Assembly: GCF_000428125.1 (NCBI RefSeq)
Contig: NZ_ATZI01000008.1
Coordinates: 1-64,000, forward strand
From: Bacteroides graminisolvens DSM 19988 = JCM 15093
GTDB taxonomy: Bacteria > Bacteroidota > Bacteroidia > Bacteroidales > Bacteroidaceae
Length of the DNA stretch: 64,000 bases
Reading direction: 5' to 3'
The translations under genes were made by a program, and so were the position numbers. Of this stretch, positions 8,850 through 16,961 are shown in pieces (positions within the stretch are counted from its first letter, which is position 1; each line of letters starts with the position of its first letter). Under the pieces are notes generated by a model, which saw nothing but the letters and a program-made list of their open reading frames with translations, searched no databases and had not been told where the DNA came from.

Positions 8850-9185
8850 ATTACATTATACTTTGCAATTTAGTTTGCTTAATAAACGTATCAAGGAGGG
8901 CAAAAACATGTTGTTTGTAGCTCTCTTTTAGTTTCTTTAGTATATCTGGAATCTTATTGACAATACTTTTCTTTAAAAGGATATCGGTAGAGTCTACCAA
9001 ATAATCCAAAGATACTTCAAGAGCTTCGGCTGCGTATTTCTATGGACCCTTAAAATTCTCCACCTGAATATCACGTATACGCTTTTTCATCTCAGAGAGT
9101 TTCTTTTCTTCAAGAGTTTGTTTGATGATGCTATTGCCGGGAAAGAGAGTCATAATGTGTTCTTTCTTCTTTTTCATTTGGTAAA
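8850..9185 (-). pseudogene. Fused remnant of XRE-type regulator and IS3 OrfA
   Basis: The minus-strand frame from 9178 contains an OrfA-like helix (GNSIIKQTLEEKKLSEMKKR) and ends at a stop. It is followed by AEALEVSLDYLVDSTDILL and HVFALLDTFIKQTKLQSIM, which closely resemble the C-terminal half of Bacteroides XRE-family regulators. Two unrelated remnants are thus joined with one stop between them. There is no complete gene. Confidence 0.55.
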
Positions 9186-9289
9186 GTTAAACTTTTTATG
9201 CTTAACTCAAATGTTTGCTTAGAGTTAGCTATTCCATAATTATACGATAATACAACATTTAATTGTGTTAATTCAGATAATCATGATTT

Positions 9290-9640
9290 TAACAAAAAGA
9301 TTGTCTATGAACGTTATGATGACTTAGGCAGTCCTACAAGCGTAAATACAAGATAACGAGAATGTTTTACGCCGGCAATCAGTTGGTGAAATCAGAAGAC
9401 ACAGGTTCAGTGGTGACTCTCTCAACCGATAGATTTTAAGTAGGCAATACCAACCTTGCAGCAGAATATCTTTACGATAAAAATATTAATCAGATGAAAA
9501 TATTATAATAAAAGTATAACTGAAATCTCATATAATGTATTAAATTTGCCGCAGACGCTTAAAATTTCTTCTGGCACGAATCCATACACGTATGCAGCCG
9601 ATGGACGGATTCGAAGGCTATAAAAAATGTGGGCTCTTCC
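9290..9640 (+). pseudogene. RHS/YD-repeat scar (module E)
   Basis: Short, frame-shifted pieces of RHS are readable: a YD-like VYERYDDLGSPTSV, then YAGNQLVKSEDTG, then NLAAEYLYDK. The variant stretch AATATTAATCAGATGAAAAT follows. The sequence jumps from the ADGR site to EGYKKCGLF-like sequence, deleting the whole RHS core. The same deletion is present in module F at 11.2 kb, so these two share a recent ancestor. Confidence 0.7.
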
Positions 9641-10199
9641 ATGTCAATTCAAACAGATAAATATTCTTATTTGAATTTTTATTAAAATGCGGGAGTAAAA
9701 TCTAACAAAGCCGTTAATGCTTTTGATTTGATTGCTTCCAGTGGCAAGTTGCAAAACATTCTATTAGGTGATAACAGTCCGCTGTCAGAAAATTCTAAGT
9801 CTGAACTGTTCAATGGCTTGATAAACCGAGAAAGGAGTGAAATTGAGCATCGGATAGGTAAAACTCTAGTGGGCATTGCAGCTGTAGAACTCGCAGGACC
9901 GTTAGCAGGAAGGATATTGACCTTTTCAGGAGCATGGTTGAAAGCACTATTTAACGGGGCTGCAAAGGGGGGAGACAATTATTGGAGAAGGGATGAAGCG
10001 TGTTAGCGTGGAAGCTGCTAAACGTCCGGGGTCAGTGATTTTGAATAACATGCCAAAATATACAGGAACTGCTGATCAAGTTACAAGTCAAATGATGACT
10101 TATAACCGACAATGGATTTTGCAGCAGAAGAGAAGCGGCAGACCTATTTTGGATATTGGGCTTGATGTTACGAGAGCTAATCTGAGTATCTTTTATTAA
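9641..10199 (+). pseudogene. Pre-toxin region and frameshifted tip (module E)
   Basis: The pre-toxin segment shared with modules D, I and K (NAFDLIASSGKLQN to WLKALFNGAAKGG) is open from 9728 to 10006. A frameshift near 9985 separates it from the tip proper. That tip reads IGEGMKRVSVEAAKRPGS, then NRQWILQQKRSGRPILDIGL and SIFY, ending at 10199. The ending (W..Q.RSGR.I.DIG.D..R..SIFY) resembles RHS C-termini I have seen in Bacteroidota, but I cannot name an activity. The frameshift would prevent a core-tip fusion. Confidence 0.55.
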
Positions 10200-10264
10200 A
10201 TGGAGCAAAATATGATAAAAAATTATTTAAAGTTTCATTCTAACGCATTTCAAATTATAAAGCC

Positions 10265-10684
10265 ATGATAGAAATACAAGAATATATAGAAGCTGTTAAA
10301 CTTTTTTATTCTTTTCTTGAAGCCGAATTTGGTTTTAGTAAAGTAAATGAAACTATTAATGGAAATGCTTTTTATGATGTTGAGTTTAAGAATAAAGAAA
10401 GAATAATTTCTATTTCATACGAAAATATAGAAGACCATTTAGAGGTTATTATTTTTATGTTGCAAAACGGAAAATTGCCTGACTATGACGATAAAACAAA
10501 AACGCTGCATTTGCAACAGCTTAATCGACAGGTAATGGCAAAAGCAAGTAGAGAGGAAATTATTTTGAATGCCGAATATTTTGCCAAGTGCAAAGCAAAG
10601 AATGAAATAGAACGGGAATTATTAAAAGAGGCAAGAGAGCTTCGATTATGTTTGAAGCATTTTAATGAACTACAATTATTATAA
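10265..10684 (+). CDS. Putative immunity protein (module E)
   Basis: The product has 139 residues, is mostly helical and acidic/basic mixed, and has no signal peptide, so it is cytosolic. No family is recognised. It is the first gene after the module E tip (65 nt gap), matching the tip-then-immunity order of the array. The intact frame contrasts with the frameshifted tip. An AT-rich gap with no obvious SD precedes it. Confidence 0.55.
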   Translation: MIEIQEYIEAVKLFYSFLEAEFGFSKVNETINGNAFYDVEFKNKERIISISYENIEDHLEVIIFMLQNGKLPDYDDKTKTLHLQQLNRQVMAKASREEIILNAEYFAKCKAKNEIERELLKEARELRLCLKHFNELQLL

Positions 10685-10889
10685 TGAAAAAAAGACAAGT
10701 TGAATTTGGATTTTTTTAGTGTATTAGAGCTTGTTTAAAAATGGTTGGAATAAAAAATTAAAAGAGTTTCTTTTTCTTTTGAATAGTTGTTTTCTTTGAA
10801 GTGACCAAACCTAAAAGAAATGTACCCAACAGGTTTGAAAGAAAATCAGTGACAATATATGGTGAAAACTTTGCTTATGCAAGCACGTA

Positions 10890-11035
10890 AGCGAAAATAT
10901 TATTTAAAAGAAATCTGGAATGTCATCTTTTATGTAGTAAAAACAGGATGTCAATAGCATATGTTGTCTACAGATTATCCTAAATGGCAATTAGTTTACT
11001 ACTATTTCCGTAGTCTGTAGAAGCTATGAACTAAC
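10890..11035 (+). pseudogene. IS5-family transposase N-terminal remnant
   Basis: The plus-strand frame reads ARKRKYYLKEIWNVIFYVVK, TGCQ, a stop, then STDYPKWQLVYYYFRS and another stop. This matches the DUF4096 N-terminal domain of IS5-type transposases (typically NAILYVLRTGCQWR.LP.D.P.W.TVYYYF). Only about 45 residues remain. It sits between module E immunity and module F. Confidence 0.65.
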
Positions 11036-11069
11036 ATTTGATTCGGCTGAAGAAATGGTCAAGATTGCA

Positions 11070-11225
11070 GTTATAAAAAGATTAATCAGATAAAAATATT
11101 ATAATAAAAGTATAACTGAAATTTCATATAATGTATTAAATTTGCCGCAGACTCTTAAGATTTATTCTGGCACGAATCCATACACGTATGCAGCCGATGG
11201 ACGGATTCAAAGGCTATAAAAAATG
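11070..11225 (+). pseudogene. RHS scar (module F)
   Basis: About 150 bp match the region before the RHS core (AAGATTAATCAGATAAAAAT variant, then the VLNLPQTLKI-coding stretch out of frame). It then makes the same jump from ADGR to the KNVGSS segment as module E. The RHS core is entirely missing. The preceding 10685-10890 shows nothing I recognise. Confidence 0.7.
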
Positions 11226-11484
11226 TGGGCTCTTCCATGTCAAATCAAACAGATGAATATTCTTATTTGAATTTTTATCAAAATGCGGGCAACTTGCAAG
11301 ACTTTATATGAGATATCCTTTGACCATACAAGAAATTATGTCAACTGATAAAGGTATACCAGATGCAACTTTCAAAGGAGGTATGAATTGGGTGTGCCTG
11401 GAACTTTTAGGGGCACAAGGAATATGGAAATTATGAATTAATCCTAAAACGAATGTTGTTTATTACCTTAATATTACATACTAA
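11226..11484 (+). pseudogene. Decayed toxin tip (module F)
   Basis: Pieces in different frames read RLYMRYPLTIQEIMSTDKG, then VPGTFRGT, then a stop where Trp-Lys-Leu would continue, then INPKTNVVYYLNITY ending in TAA at 11482-11484. The pattern PGTFRG..G.WEL...N.V.Y.L resembles C-termini of small RNase-like RHS tips, a weak match. The final TAA overlaps the ATG of the next gene (TAATG), which marks this as the natural end of the tip. Confidence 0.5.
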
Positions 11485-11942
11485 TGAAGTTTAATGTAGA
11501 ATATACAGGCGTTGCAGAGGAAAGAGTGTTAACTTATGATATTGAAGAATGCTCTTTTGATATTGAACCAACAGTTCAAGAAATAAATCTTGATATAGTT
11601 GTCAATAAGTTGAATCTTACTGTAGTTGATAACAATAAAGTTATTCAAGTATGGGGCTTTTGTGGTTTTACTACTTGGATAAAATCTGATTGTAAAGTTC
11701 CACAAAGTACAAAAGGGACTTTACAGGTCATGGATGATTTAAAAGCTGGCGTCGGTTCTTACAGGGTGAATAAAGAGGATTTTCCAGTTTACATAAATGC
11801 TCAAACAGGGTGGGTATGTATTGGTAACCCTGAAAAGTCAGGTAATGCGGTTGAATTTATCAATAACTGCATTGCAGTTATTGACACCTATAATGAATTT
11901 GTATCCTTATGGTTGAGGCCTCAAACCTTACCGAAAATATAA
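11484..11942 (+). CDS. Putative immunity protein (module F)
   Basis: The product has 152 residues and no signal peptide. A beta-rich start (MKFNVEYTGVAEERVLTYDI) leads to a GWVCIG motif near residue 111. No named family is recognised. The TAATG overlap with the decayed tip shows translational coupling in the original operon. The frame is intact although the tip carries at least two disruptions. Confidence 0.58.
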   Translation: MKFNVEYTGVAEERVLTYDIEECSFDIEPTVQEINLDIVVNKLNLTVVDNNKVIQVWGFCGFTTWIKSDCKVPQSTKGTLQVMDDLKAGVGSYRVNKEDFPVYINAQTGWVCIGNPEKSGNAVEFINNCIAVIDTYNEFVSLWLRPQTLPKI

Positions 11943-12284
11943 AGAAGTTATAATAAGAAAGCCTCGGAGAAATTGAAAACGGTGCTCAATGATAGTAAAA
12001 CAACTAATTACTGTGGCAATGGTGCTAATAATCCAGTAAACCGCATAGCCCCTAACGGGAGAACTAACTTTGAGGTTAATGGTAAAGTAATTGGTAATGA
12101 TGACAAAATGAATGGCACAAAAAAATCTTGGTTTAATCAGTTTCCCTCGTTTGTTGATGTAGAAAATGCAGGTACAGGAACTCATTATGTTTTTGGCAGA
12201 GGCGATGGAAAAGTTTATGTTTATACTTCGGTCGGTGTGCAGGCAGTTATTCCAATGAAAAGATTTGTAAATTCTAAAAGATAG
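11943..12284 (+). CDS. RHS scar fused to short toxin tip (module G)
   Basis: From 11973 (non-ATG) a 103-residue frame runs: a few RHS residues (LKTVLNDSKTTNYCGN) join directly to NNPVNRIAPNGR, the end of an RHS core. This deletes the core between two copies of a TGTGGNAAT sequence. The remaining 80 residues (VIGNDDKMNGTKKSWFNQFP, then YVFGRGDGKVYVYTSVG) form a complete small tip of unknown family. The tip frame is undamaged. Its partner is secreted, so an envelope target is likely. Confidence 0.5.
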   Translation, partial: RSYNKKASEKLKTVLNDSKTTNYCGNGANNPVNRIAPNGRTNFEVNGKVIGNDDKMNGTKKSWFNQFPSFVDVENAGTGTHYVFGRGDGKVYVYTSVGVQAVIPMKRFVNSKR

Positions 12285-12290
12285 AGAGGT

Positions 12291-12770
12291 ATGAAAAAAA
12301 AAGTCATCATTATTGTTCTTTTTATGTTCTTTCAACTCAAAGGACAGGCAAATAATCAGTTAAATGAAATGATAATTTCAAGTATCAATTCATATATTAC
12401 TTGGAAAAATAGTTTTGTAAAACGTGGAATTAGTGTGCGTGATACTTGCCATTATTATATTTGTAAAGACGGCTTACCTGCTGATTTTCCTTGTAATAGT
12501 ATGCAGAATGTTACCTTTTTGAGTTTGCATAATTGGAATGGTTTATCGAAATCGTTGCAAAAGGAATTAAAAAAAGGAATAAGTGCGTGTTGTGTATGGT
12601 TAAAACTAACAGACAGGCAGTTAGCTATTAGGATTGGCGGTAGGGGTGTTAAACTGATTAAGAAAAATAATCTTGGAATTAGTGTCGGAGATTGGGGCAT
12701 TTTTACTTATGAATACTCTTGCGAAAAGCAAAAATGGTTGCTTGCCAATACCGAATACGGCGGTATTTGA
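12291..12770 (+). CDS. Secreted putative immunity protein (module G)
   Basis: The product has 159 residues with a signal peptide (MKKKVIIIVLFMFFQLKGQA) and no lipobox Cys. The mature part has four Cys residues (TCHYYIC, PCN, SACC), suggesting disulfides in the periplasm, and a basic GGRGVKLIKK segment. It starts 6 nt after the module G tip. No family is recognised. The stop is followed after about 20 nt by the next RHS fragment with no spacer. Confidence 0.6.
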   Translation: MKKKVIIIVLFMFFQLKGQANNQLNEMIISSINSYITWKNSFVKRGISVRDTCHYYICKDGLPADFPCNSMQNVTFLSLHNWNGLSKSLQKELKKGISACCVWLKLTDRQLAIRIGGRGVKLIKKNNLGISVGDWGIFTYEYSCEKQKWLLANTEYGGI

Positions 12771-12787
12771 GTTAAGAGGGCGAATCA

Positions 12788-13493
12788 AAGCCCTTGTAAG
12801 CCCCACTGTGCTCAACTTTAGCCACTATGATGACTATGCTTTTATGGGTACCAACGGTATACCGGCTTCTACGGATGCAAACTTCAAATACGATGCCGAA
12901 GCTGGTTACCACACCCGTTATACGGCAAGTGCCAAAACCCTTTTGACAGGTACCCTGACAGCCAGACTGGAAGGCAGTTCCACTCCCTCTTATCTTTGCA
13001 GTGTAATGTACTTCGATCACGCAGGAAGACTAACAACGGTGAAACATAAACTCAATACGGACAGTATAGTGAAACTGGCAGAAAATACCTACGACAAACT
13101 GGGACGTCTTAAAACGAATAAAAAGAATAAGCAATCTGCTCTGATCAGTTCGTATGCCTATAACATCCGTTCCTGGATGAAGTCCGTTGCTTCCCCTCTT
13201 TTTAGTCAGACTCTTTACTATAATGATACTTATGCGGGCAATACCCCTCGTTATAACGGTAACATCTCTGCCATGAGCTGGAGCGTTTCGGGAGAGAACA
13301 AAACAAGATAATTCCTTTACGATAAAAATGGCAACCTGATAAAAGATTATAATAAAAGTATAACTGAAATCTCATATAATGTATTAAATTTGCCGCAGAC
13401 GCTTAAGATCTTTTCTGCCACGCATACATATATGTATGCGGCCGACGGAGGGAAATTGAAAACGGCGCATACTATTTTTACCTGACGGATCAT
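12788..13493 (+). pseudogene. RHS/YD-repeat fragment (module H 5' part)
   Basis: It starts abruptly at ALVSPTVLNFSHYDDYAF and continues through YD repeats with the VMY-to-FDHAGR deletion. It is open in frame to a TAA after GENKTR at 13311, the same stop as in module D. The GAAAACGG 100-bp deletion follows at about 13464. The open frame from 12673 begins within the immunity gene only by chance. There is no promoter or start. Confidence 0.8.
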
Positions 13494-14428
13494 TTGAGTA
13501 ATAATCGTGTGATTGCCAGTGCCAGTGGCAATCTTGTTCAGAGTAATCACTATTATCCTTTCGGGATGTCATTTGCTGAGGGTTCCGCAACCAGCCAGCA
13601 GTCTTACAAGTACAACGGTAAGGAACTGGATACGGAGAGAGCATTGAATTTGTATGATTACTCAGCTCGGTATATGAATCCTGTATTGGGATGGTTTAAC
13701 ACTGTGGACCCGATGGCGGAGAAGTACTATGAAATTAATCCATATGCATATTGTGGAAACAGTCCAGTGAACAGAATTGATCCCAAGGGGAAAGAATAGG
13801 TAACAGATAAAGATAAAAATATAACATGGAACGATAATGCAATATCAGCCAAAACTACACCTAAAGGATACACATATATTGGAAACGATAAAGCTCTTTT
13901 AGGGCATTTAGACATGTCATATAATTTTCCAGAATTATCTTCAAATCAAATTGGTTTTGTTACATTTGATAAAAATGTGGGAATGCATATGATAAATATA
14001 AAAGAAAATAGTAATGTCGGGATTGAAGTAAATGCAATGATGGACACTGATAATGCTACAGGAACTAATATTGCAGGGAAAACTTTTGATGGGGTTTTGT
14101 TGTTACCAACGTCAGCTCAAATTGTGGAACAGATGGAGAATTAACAGGATCTTCTAGTAGTATGACAGTAGAGTATGGGGGCGAACTTATTCGAGGGTAT
14201 TAACAGAACCTACTGGGGTTAATTTCTCACAAACAGGGACAAGAGTTATACAAGGAGTTATTTCTGTCCCAGTTTCCAATGTTAGTTTTAGTAGTAGTTT
14301 TTCTAAGATAGAAGTTAAAGGTAATTGGTGTGTTACTAAACCAGAGGGAAGAACACCGGTAGTCACGCTTGGTTTCTTCCCAATCCCCAAAAGTTTTACG
14401 CATAAATGGACTTTCCCAAAACAATAGG
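13494..14428 (+). pseudogene. RHS core and broken tip (module H)
   Basis: The RHS core reads through DPKGKE and stops at a TAG (13797-13799) at the core-tip junction. Reading past it gives a tip: NITWNDNAISAKTTPKGYTY, then QIGFVTFDKNVGMH, then VEQMEN stop at 14144. Frameshifts near 14125 and 14200 recover GELTGSSSSMTVEYGGEL and SNVSFSSSFSKIEVKGNW, to a final TAG at 14428. One nonsense codon and two frameshifts thus disable it. The family is unknown; the frame end sits next to the downstream lipoprotein. Confidence 0.62.
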
Positions 14429-14438
14429 AGATAATAAC

Positions 14439-15023
14439 ATGAAAATCAATATTATATTCTACTCTTTTTTATTCTTTTTATTTTCTTGCAAAGTAGAAAA
14501 AGATAGTAATTGCAATGTTTTACTAAGAAAAGCAAAAGAAAATTTGAATAGTTTTTACAATAAAAACGATGCCGACTATTTAATAGCTTCAAAAATATAT
14601 CTTGATAGTATTAATTGTAATTCATTTAAATATAAAATATTCAACACAAAAACAACGATTCTCTTTTTATTGAAGGATTATAAGGAAGGCATTCAATACG
14701 TTTCATCCTTAGACTCAACTGCTTTTGATAAAAACTATATAAAATCAATGTACTTGAATAGGTTTAAAGCTCTCGAAAGTGAAAGTAGGTCAGATACAAT
14801 TCATCGGAATCAATATTACAACGAAGGATTGTCGGCAATACGTTTGTACATGAATGAGCATCCCTCTGATAAAGAGACTTTATGTGAATACTATCTTTTC
14901 AAAATGTTGTTTACTGATCGTACAGAGGTCCTTAGAGAAGTAGAGTTGTTGAAAAAACAGGAAATGTACGAAAATGAATTCTTGGAGGTTTTGATTGAGA
15001 CGATAAATAATTTTAAAAAATAG
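14439..15023 (+). CDS. Lipoprotein, putative immunity (module H)
   Basis: The product has 194 residues from the ATG at 14439, which follows AGGAG at a good distance; the longer frame from 14406 overlaps the tip end and lacks a signal at its N-terminus. The signal MKINIIFYSFLFFLFSC ends in a lipobox Cys. The mature part is helical and resembles TPR-like helical hairpins (LRKAKENLNSFYNKND, YKEGIQYVSSLD, RFKALESE). Envelope location suggests the partner tip acts outside the cytoplasm. Confidence 0.65.
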   Translation: MKINIIFYSFLFFLFSCKVEKDSNCNVLLRKAKENLNSFYNKNDADYLIASKIYLDSINCNSFKYKIFNTKTTILFLLKDYKEGIQYVSSLDSTAFDKNYIKSMYLNRFKALESESRSDTIHRNQYYNEGLSAIRLYMNEHPSDKETLCEYYLFKMLFTDRTEVLREVELLKKQEMYENEFLEVLIETINNFKK

Positions 15024-15167
15024 GCTTGCAGGGTAATGTTTTTATAGCATCCCCCCCCCTCATATATTTGGCAAATTCAATCTATTTGAAGTTATTTCTT
15101 TCCTAGATAGCTTTTACGTTGTCATATAAACTCGTGAATGCAAAAGAAATTGTAACTTTATGTATGA
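15024..15167 (+). other. Intergenic stretch with 9-C tract
   Basis: Nothing gene-like is visible. A run of nine C residues at 15051-15059 stands out in AT-rich DNA. It is not inside a frame I can support. Confidence 0.4.
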
Positions 15168-15374
15168 TACCTCTCTCGTCTTGTCAGAGGAGGCTACCCA
15201 CAAAAGAACAATACCAACCTTGCAACAGAATACCTTTACGATAAAAATGGCAACCTGATAAAAGATTATAATAAAAGTATAACCGAAATCTCATATAATG
15301 TATTAAATTCGCCGCAGACGCTTAAGATTTCTTCTGCCACGAATACATACACGTATGCGGCCGACGGACGGAAA

Positions 15375-16484
15375 TTGAAAACGGTGCTCGGTGGTAGTAA
15401 AACAACTGATTACTGTGGCAATGTGATCTATGAAAACGGTTTATTGAAACGCATTCTGGTTGATGGAGGTTATATAGAAAACAGCACATACTATTTTTAT
15501 CTGACGGATCATTTGGGTAATAATCGTGTGATTGCCAGCTCTAGTGGCAGTATTGTTCAGAGTAATCACTATTATCCGTTCGGGATGTCATTTGCTGAGG
15601 GTTCCACAACCAGCCAGCAGCCTTACAAGTACAACGGTAAGGAACTGGATACGGAAAGAGGGCTTAACCTTTATGATTATTCTGCCCGGTATATGGACCC
15701 TGCATTGGGACGGTTTAGTACGGTGGACCCGATGGCAGAGAAGTATTACTCTTGGTCTCCTTATGTGTATGTTGGAAATGATCCTGTCAATTTGTTTGAT
15801 CCCGATGGAATGGATTGGTATCAAAGTAATGAGGATGAAAACCGATATATATGGCGGGAAGGTCATAAAGATATCGAAGGCTATAAAAATGTGGGCTCTT
15901 CCATGTCAATTCAAACAGGTAAAGATTCTTATTTGAATTTTTATCAAAATGCGGGAGTTAAATCTAACAAAGCCGTTAATGCTTTTGGTTTGATTGCTTC
16001 CAGTGGCAAGTTGCAAAACATTCTATTAGGTGATAACAGTCCGCTATCAGAAAATTCTAAGTCTGAACTGTTCAATGGCTTGATAAACCGAGAAAGGAGT
16101 GAAATTGAGCGTCAGATAGGGCGAACTCTTGTGGGCATTGCAGCTGGAGAACTCGCAGGACCGTTAGCAGGAAGAGCATTGGCCTTTTCAGGAGCATGGT
16201 TGAAAGCACTTTTTAAAGGGACTGCTAAGGGAGGAGGAAAAGAGTTATTCAATTTTAGTGCGAAAGCGGCTGAACATATGACAAACCCTGGCAGAGCGGT
16301 TCCTGTTCAAATTTTAGAGCAAGCTATAAAAGGCTCAAGAGGAGTAGCAGATCCGAGAGGTTCAAGGGCGTTAATGCATACTATTGAAATGTGGAAGAAT
16401 GGAAAGGCGTATAATCTGGAGGTCCTTTATGACAAGACAACAAACTATATTTGGCATTTTAAATATAGCCCAATAAAACCATAA
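15375..16484 (+). CDS. RHS core, pre-toxin region and BECR/DUF4258-like tip (module I)
   Basis: The product has 369 residues from TTG at 15375. The frame is open from 15168 with no in-frame ATG before the core, so the true protein start is missing. Order: LYDKNGN repeat, RHS core (residues about 45-115) ending LFDPDGMDWYQ, a linker, the shared hydrophobic pre-toxin segment (about 190-285), then the tip. The tip has EHMTNPGRAVPVQILEQAIK, then MHTIEMWKNGKAYNLEVLYD and a final WHFKY. This pattern fits BECR-fold/DUF4258-like RNase toxins. Core, pre-toxin and tip are all in one undamaged frame. Confidence 0.68.
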   Translation: MKTVLGGSKTTDYCGNVIYENGLLKRILVDGGYIENSTYYFYLTDHLGNNRVIASSSGSIVQSNHYYPFGMSFAEGSTTSQQPYKYNGKELDTERGLNLYDYSARYMDPALGRFSTVDPMAEKYYSWSPYVYVGNDPVNLFDPDGMDWYQSNEDENRYIWREGHKDIEGYKNVGSSMSIQTGKDSYLNFYQNAGVKSNKAVNAFGLIASSGKLQNILLGDNSPLSENSKSELFNGLINRERSEIERQIGRTLVGIAAGELAGPLAGRALAFSGAWLKALFKGTAKGGGKELFNFSAKAAEHMTNPGRAVPVQILEQAIKGSRGVADPRGSRALMHTIEMWKNGKAYNLEVLYDKTTNYIWHFKYSPIKP

Positions 16485-16777
16485 TGAATATGTACGATAA
16501 TAACGATAAACGAAGATTATATTGGCTTATTGACCAATATTTATTGAATAAAATCGATGAATCTATTTTTTGTGATGAATTTTATTATTCATACGATTTG
16601 GAAGTTAGTAGCGAAACGCTTAGTGAAATTGAACAACAAGCATTCTTAGAACTAAGCAAAGTTGTCAGCAGGTTTTCGCAATATGAAGAAGATCATAAAT
16701 TGGATGCTCGTGCTTTTTCTACTGTGCAAGAATTGAGACAAAAAATAATAGAGACTAAAGATAAATTAAAAGAGTAA
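16484..16777 (+). CDS. Small cytosolic immunity protein (module I)
   Basis: The product has 97 residues, helical and acidic (IDESIFCDEFYYSYDLEVSS, then RFSQYEED). The ATG overlaps the tip stop (TAATG), showing tight coupling. It resembles the small acidic CdiI-type immunity proteins found next to RNase tips, a recollection from family patterns only. It has no signal peptide, in line with a nuclease acting in the cytosol. Confidence 0.65.
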   Translation: MNMYDNNDKRRLYWLIDQYLLNKIDESIFCDEFYYSYDLEVSSETLSEIEQQAFLELSKVVSRFSQYEEDHKLDARAFSTVQELRQKIIETKDKLKE

Positions 16778-16880
16778 ACCCCAGTTTAGCTAGACTTTAG
16801 TTTGTGATAACTTTTAAGTTTAGCGCTGTTTAAGAAAGCAGCAATCATTGCAAAATTTACCCTTTATCATTAAGGAGAAC
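16778..16880 (+). other. Spacer with no recognised feature
   Basis: About 100 bp of AT-rich DNA separate module I immunity from the next RHS fragment. No promoter, terminator or gene is visible. Confidence 0.4.
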
Positions 16881-16961
16881 TTCACGGTTCCTGATGTTTT
16901 TGGTCGCGTAAGTGTTTCGGGCACCTAAAACACCCTGAACACTCTATCCGCTACTTCACCT

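Noticed and set aside
15051..15059. Nine-C tract as a phase-variation switch
   Set aside because: It lies outside any supported gene and has no clear promoter placement.
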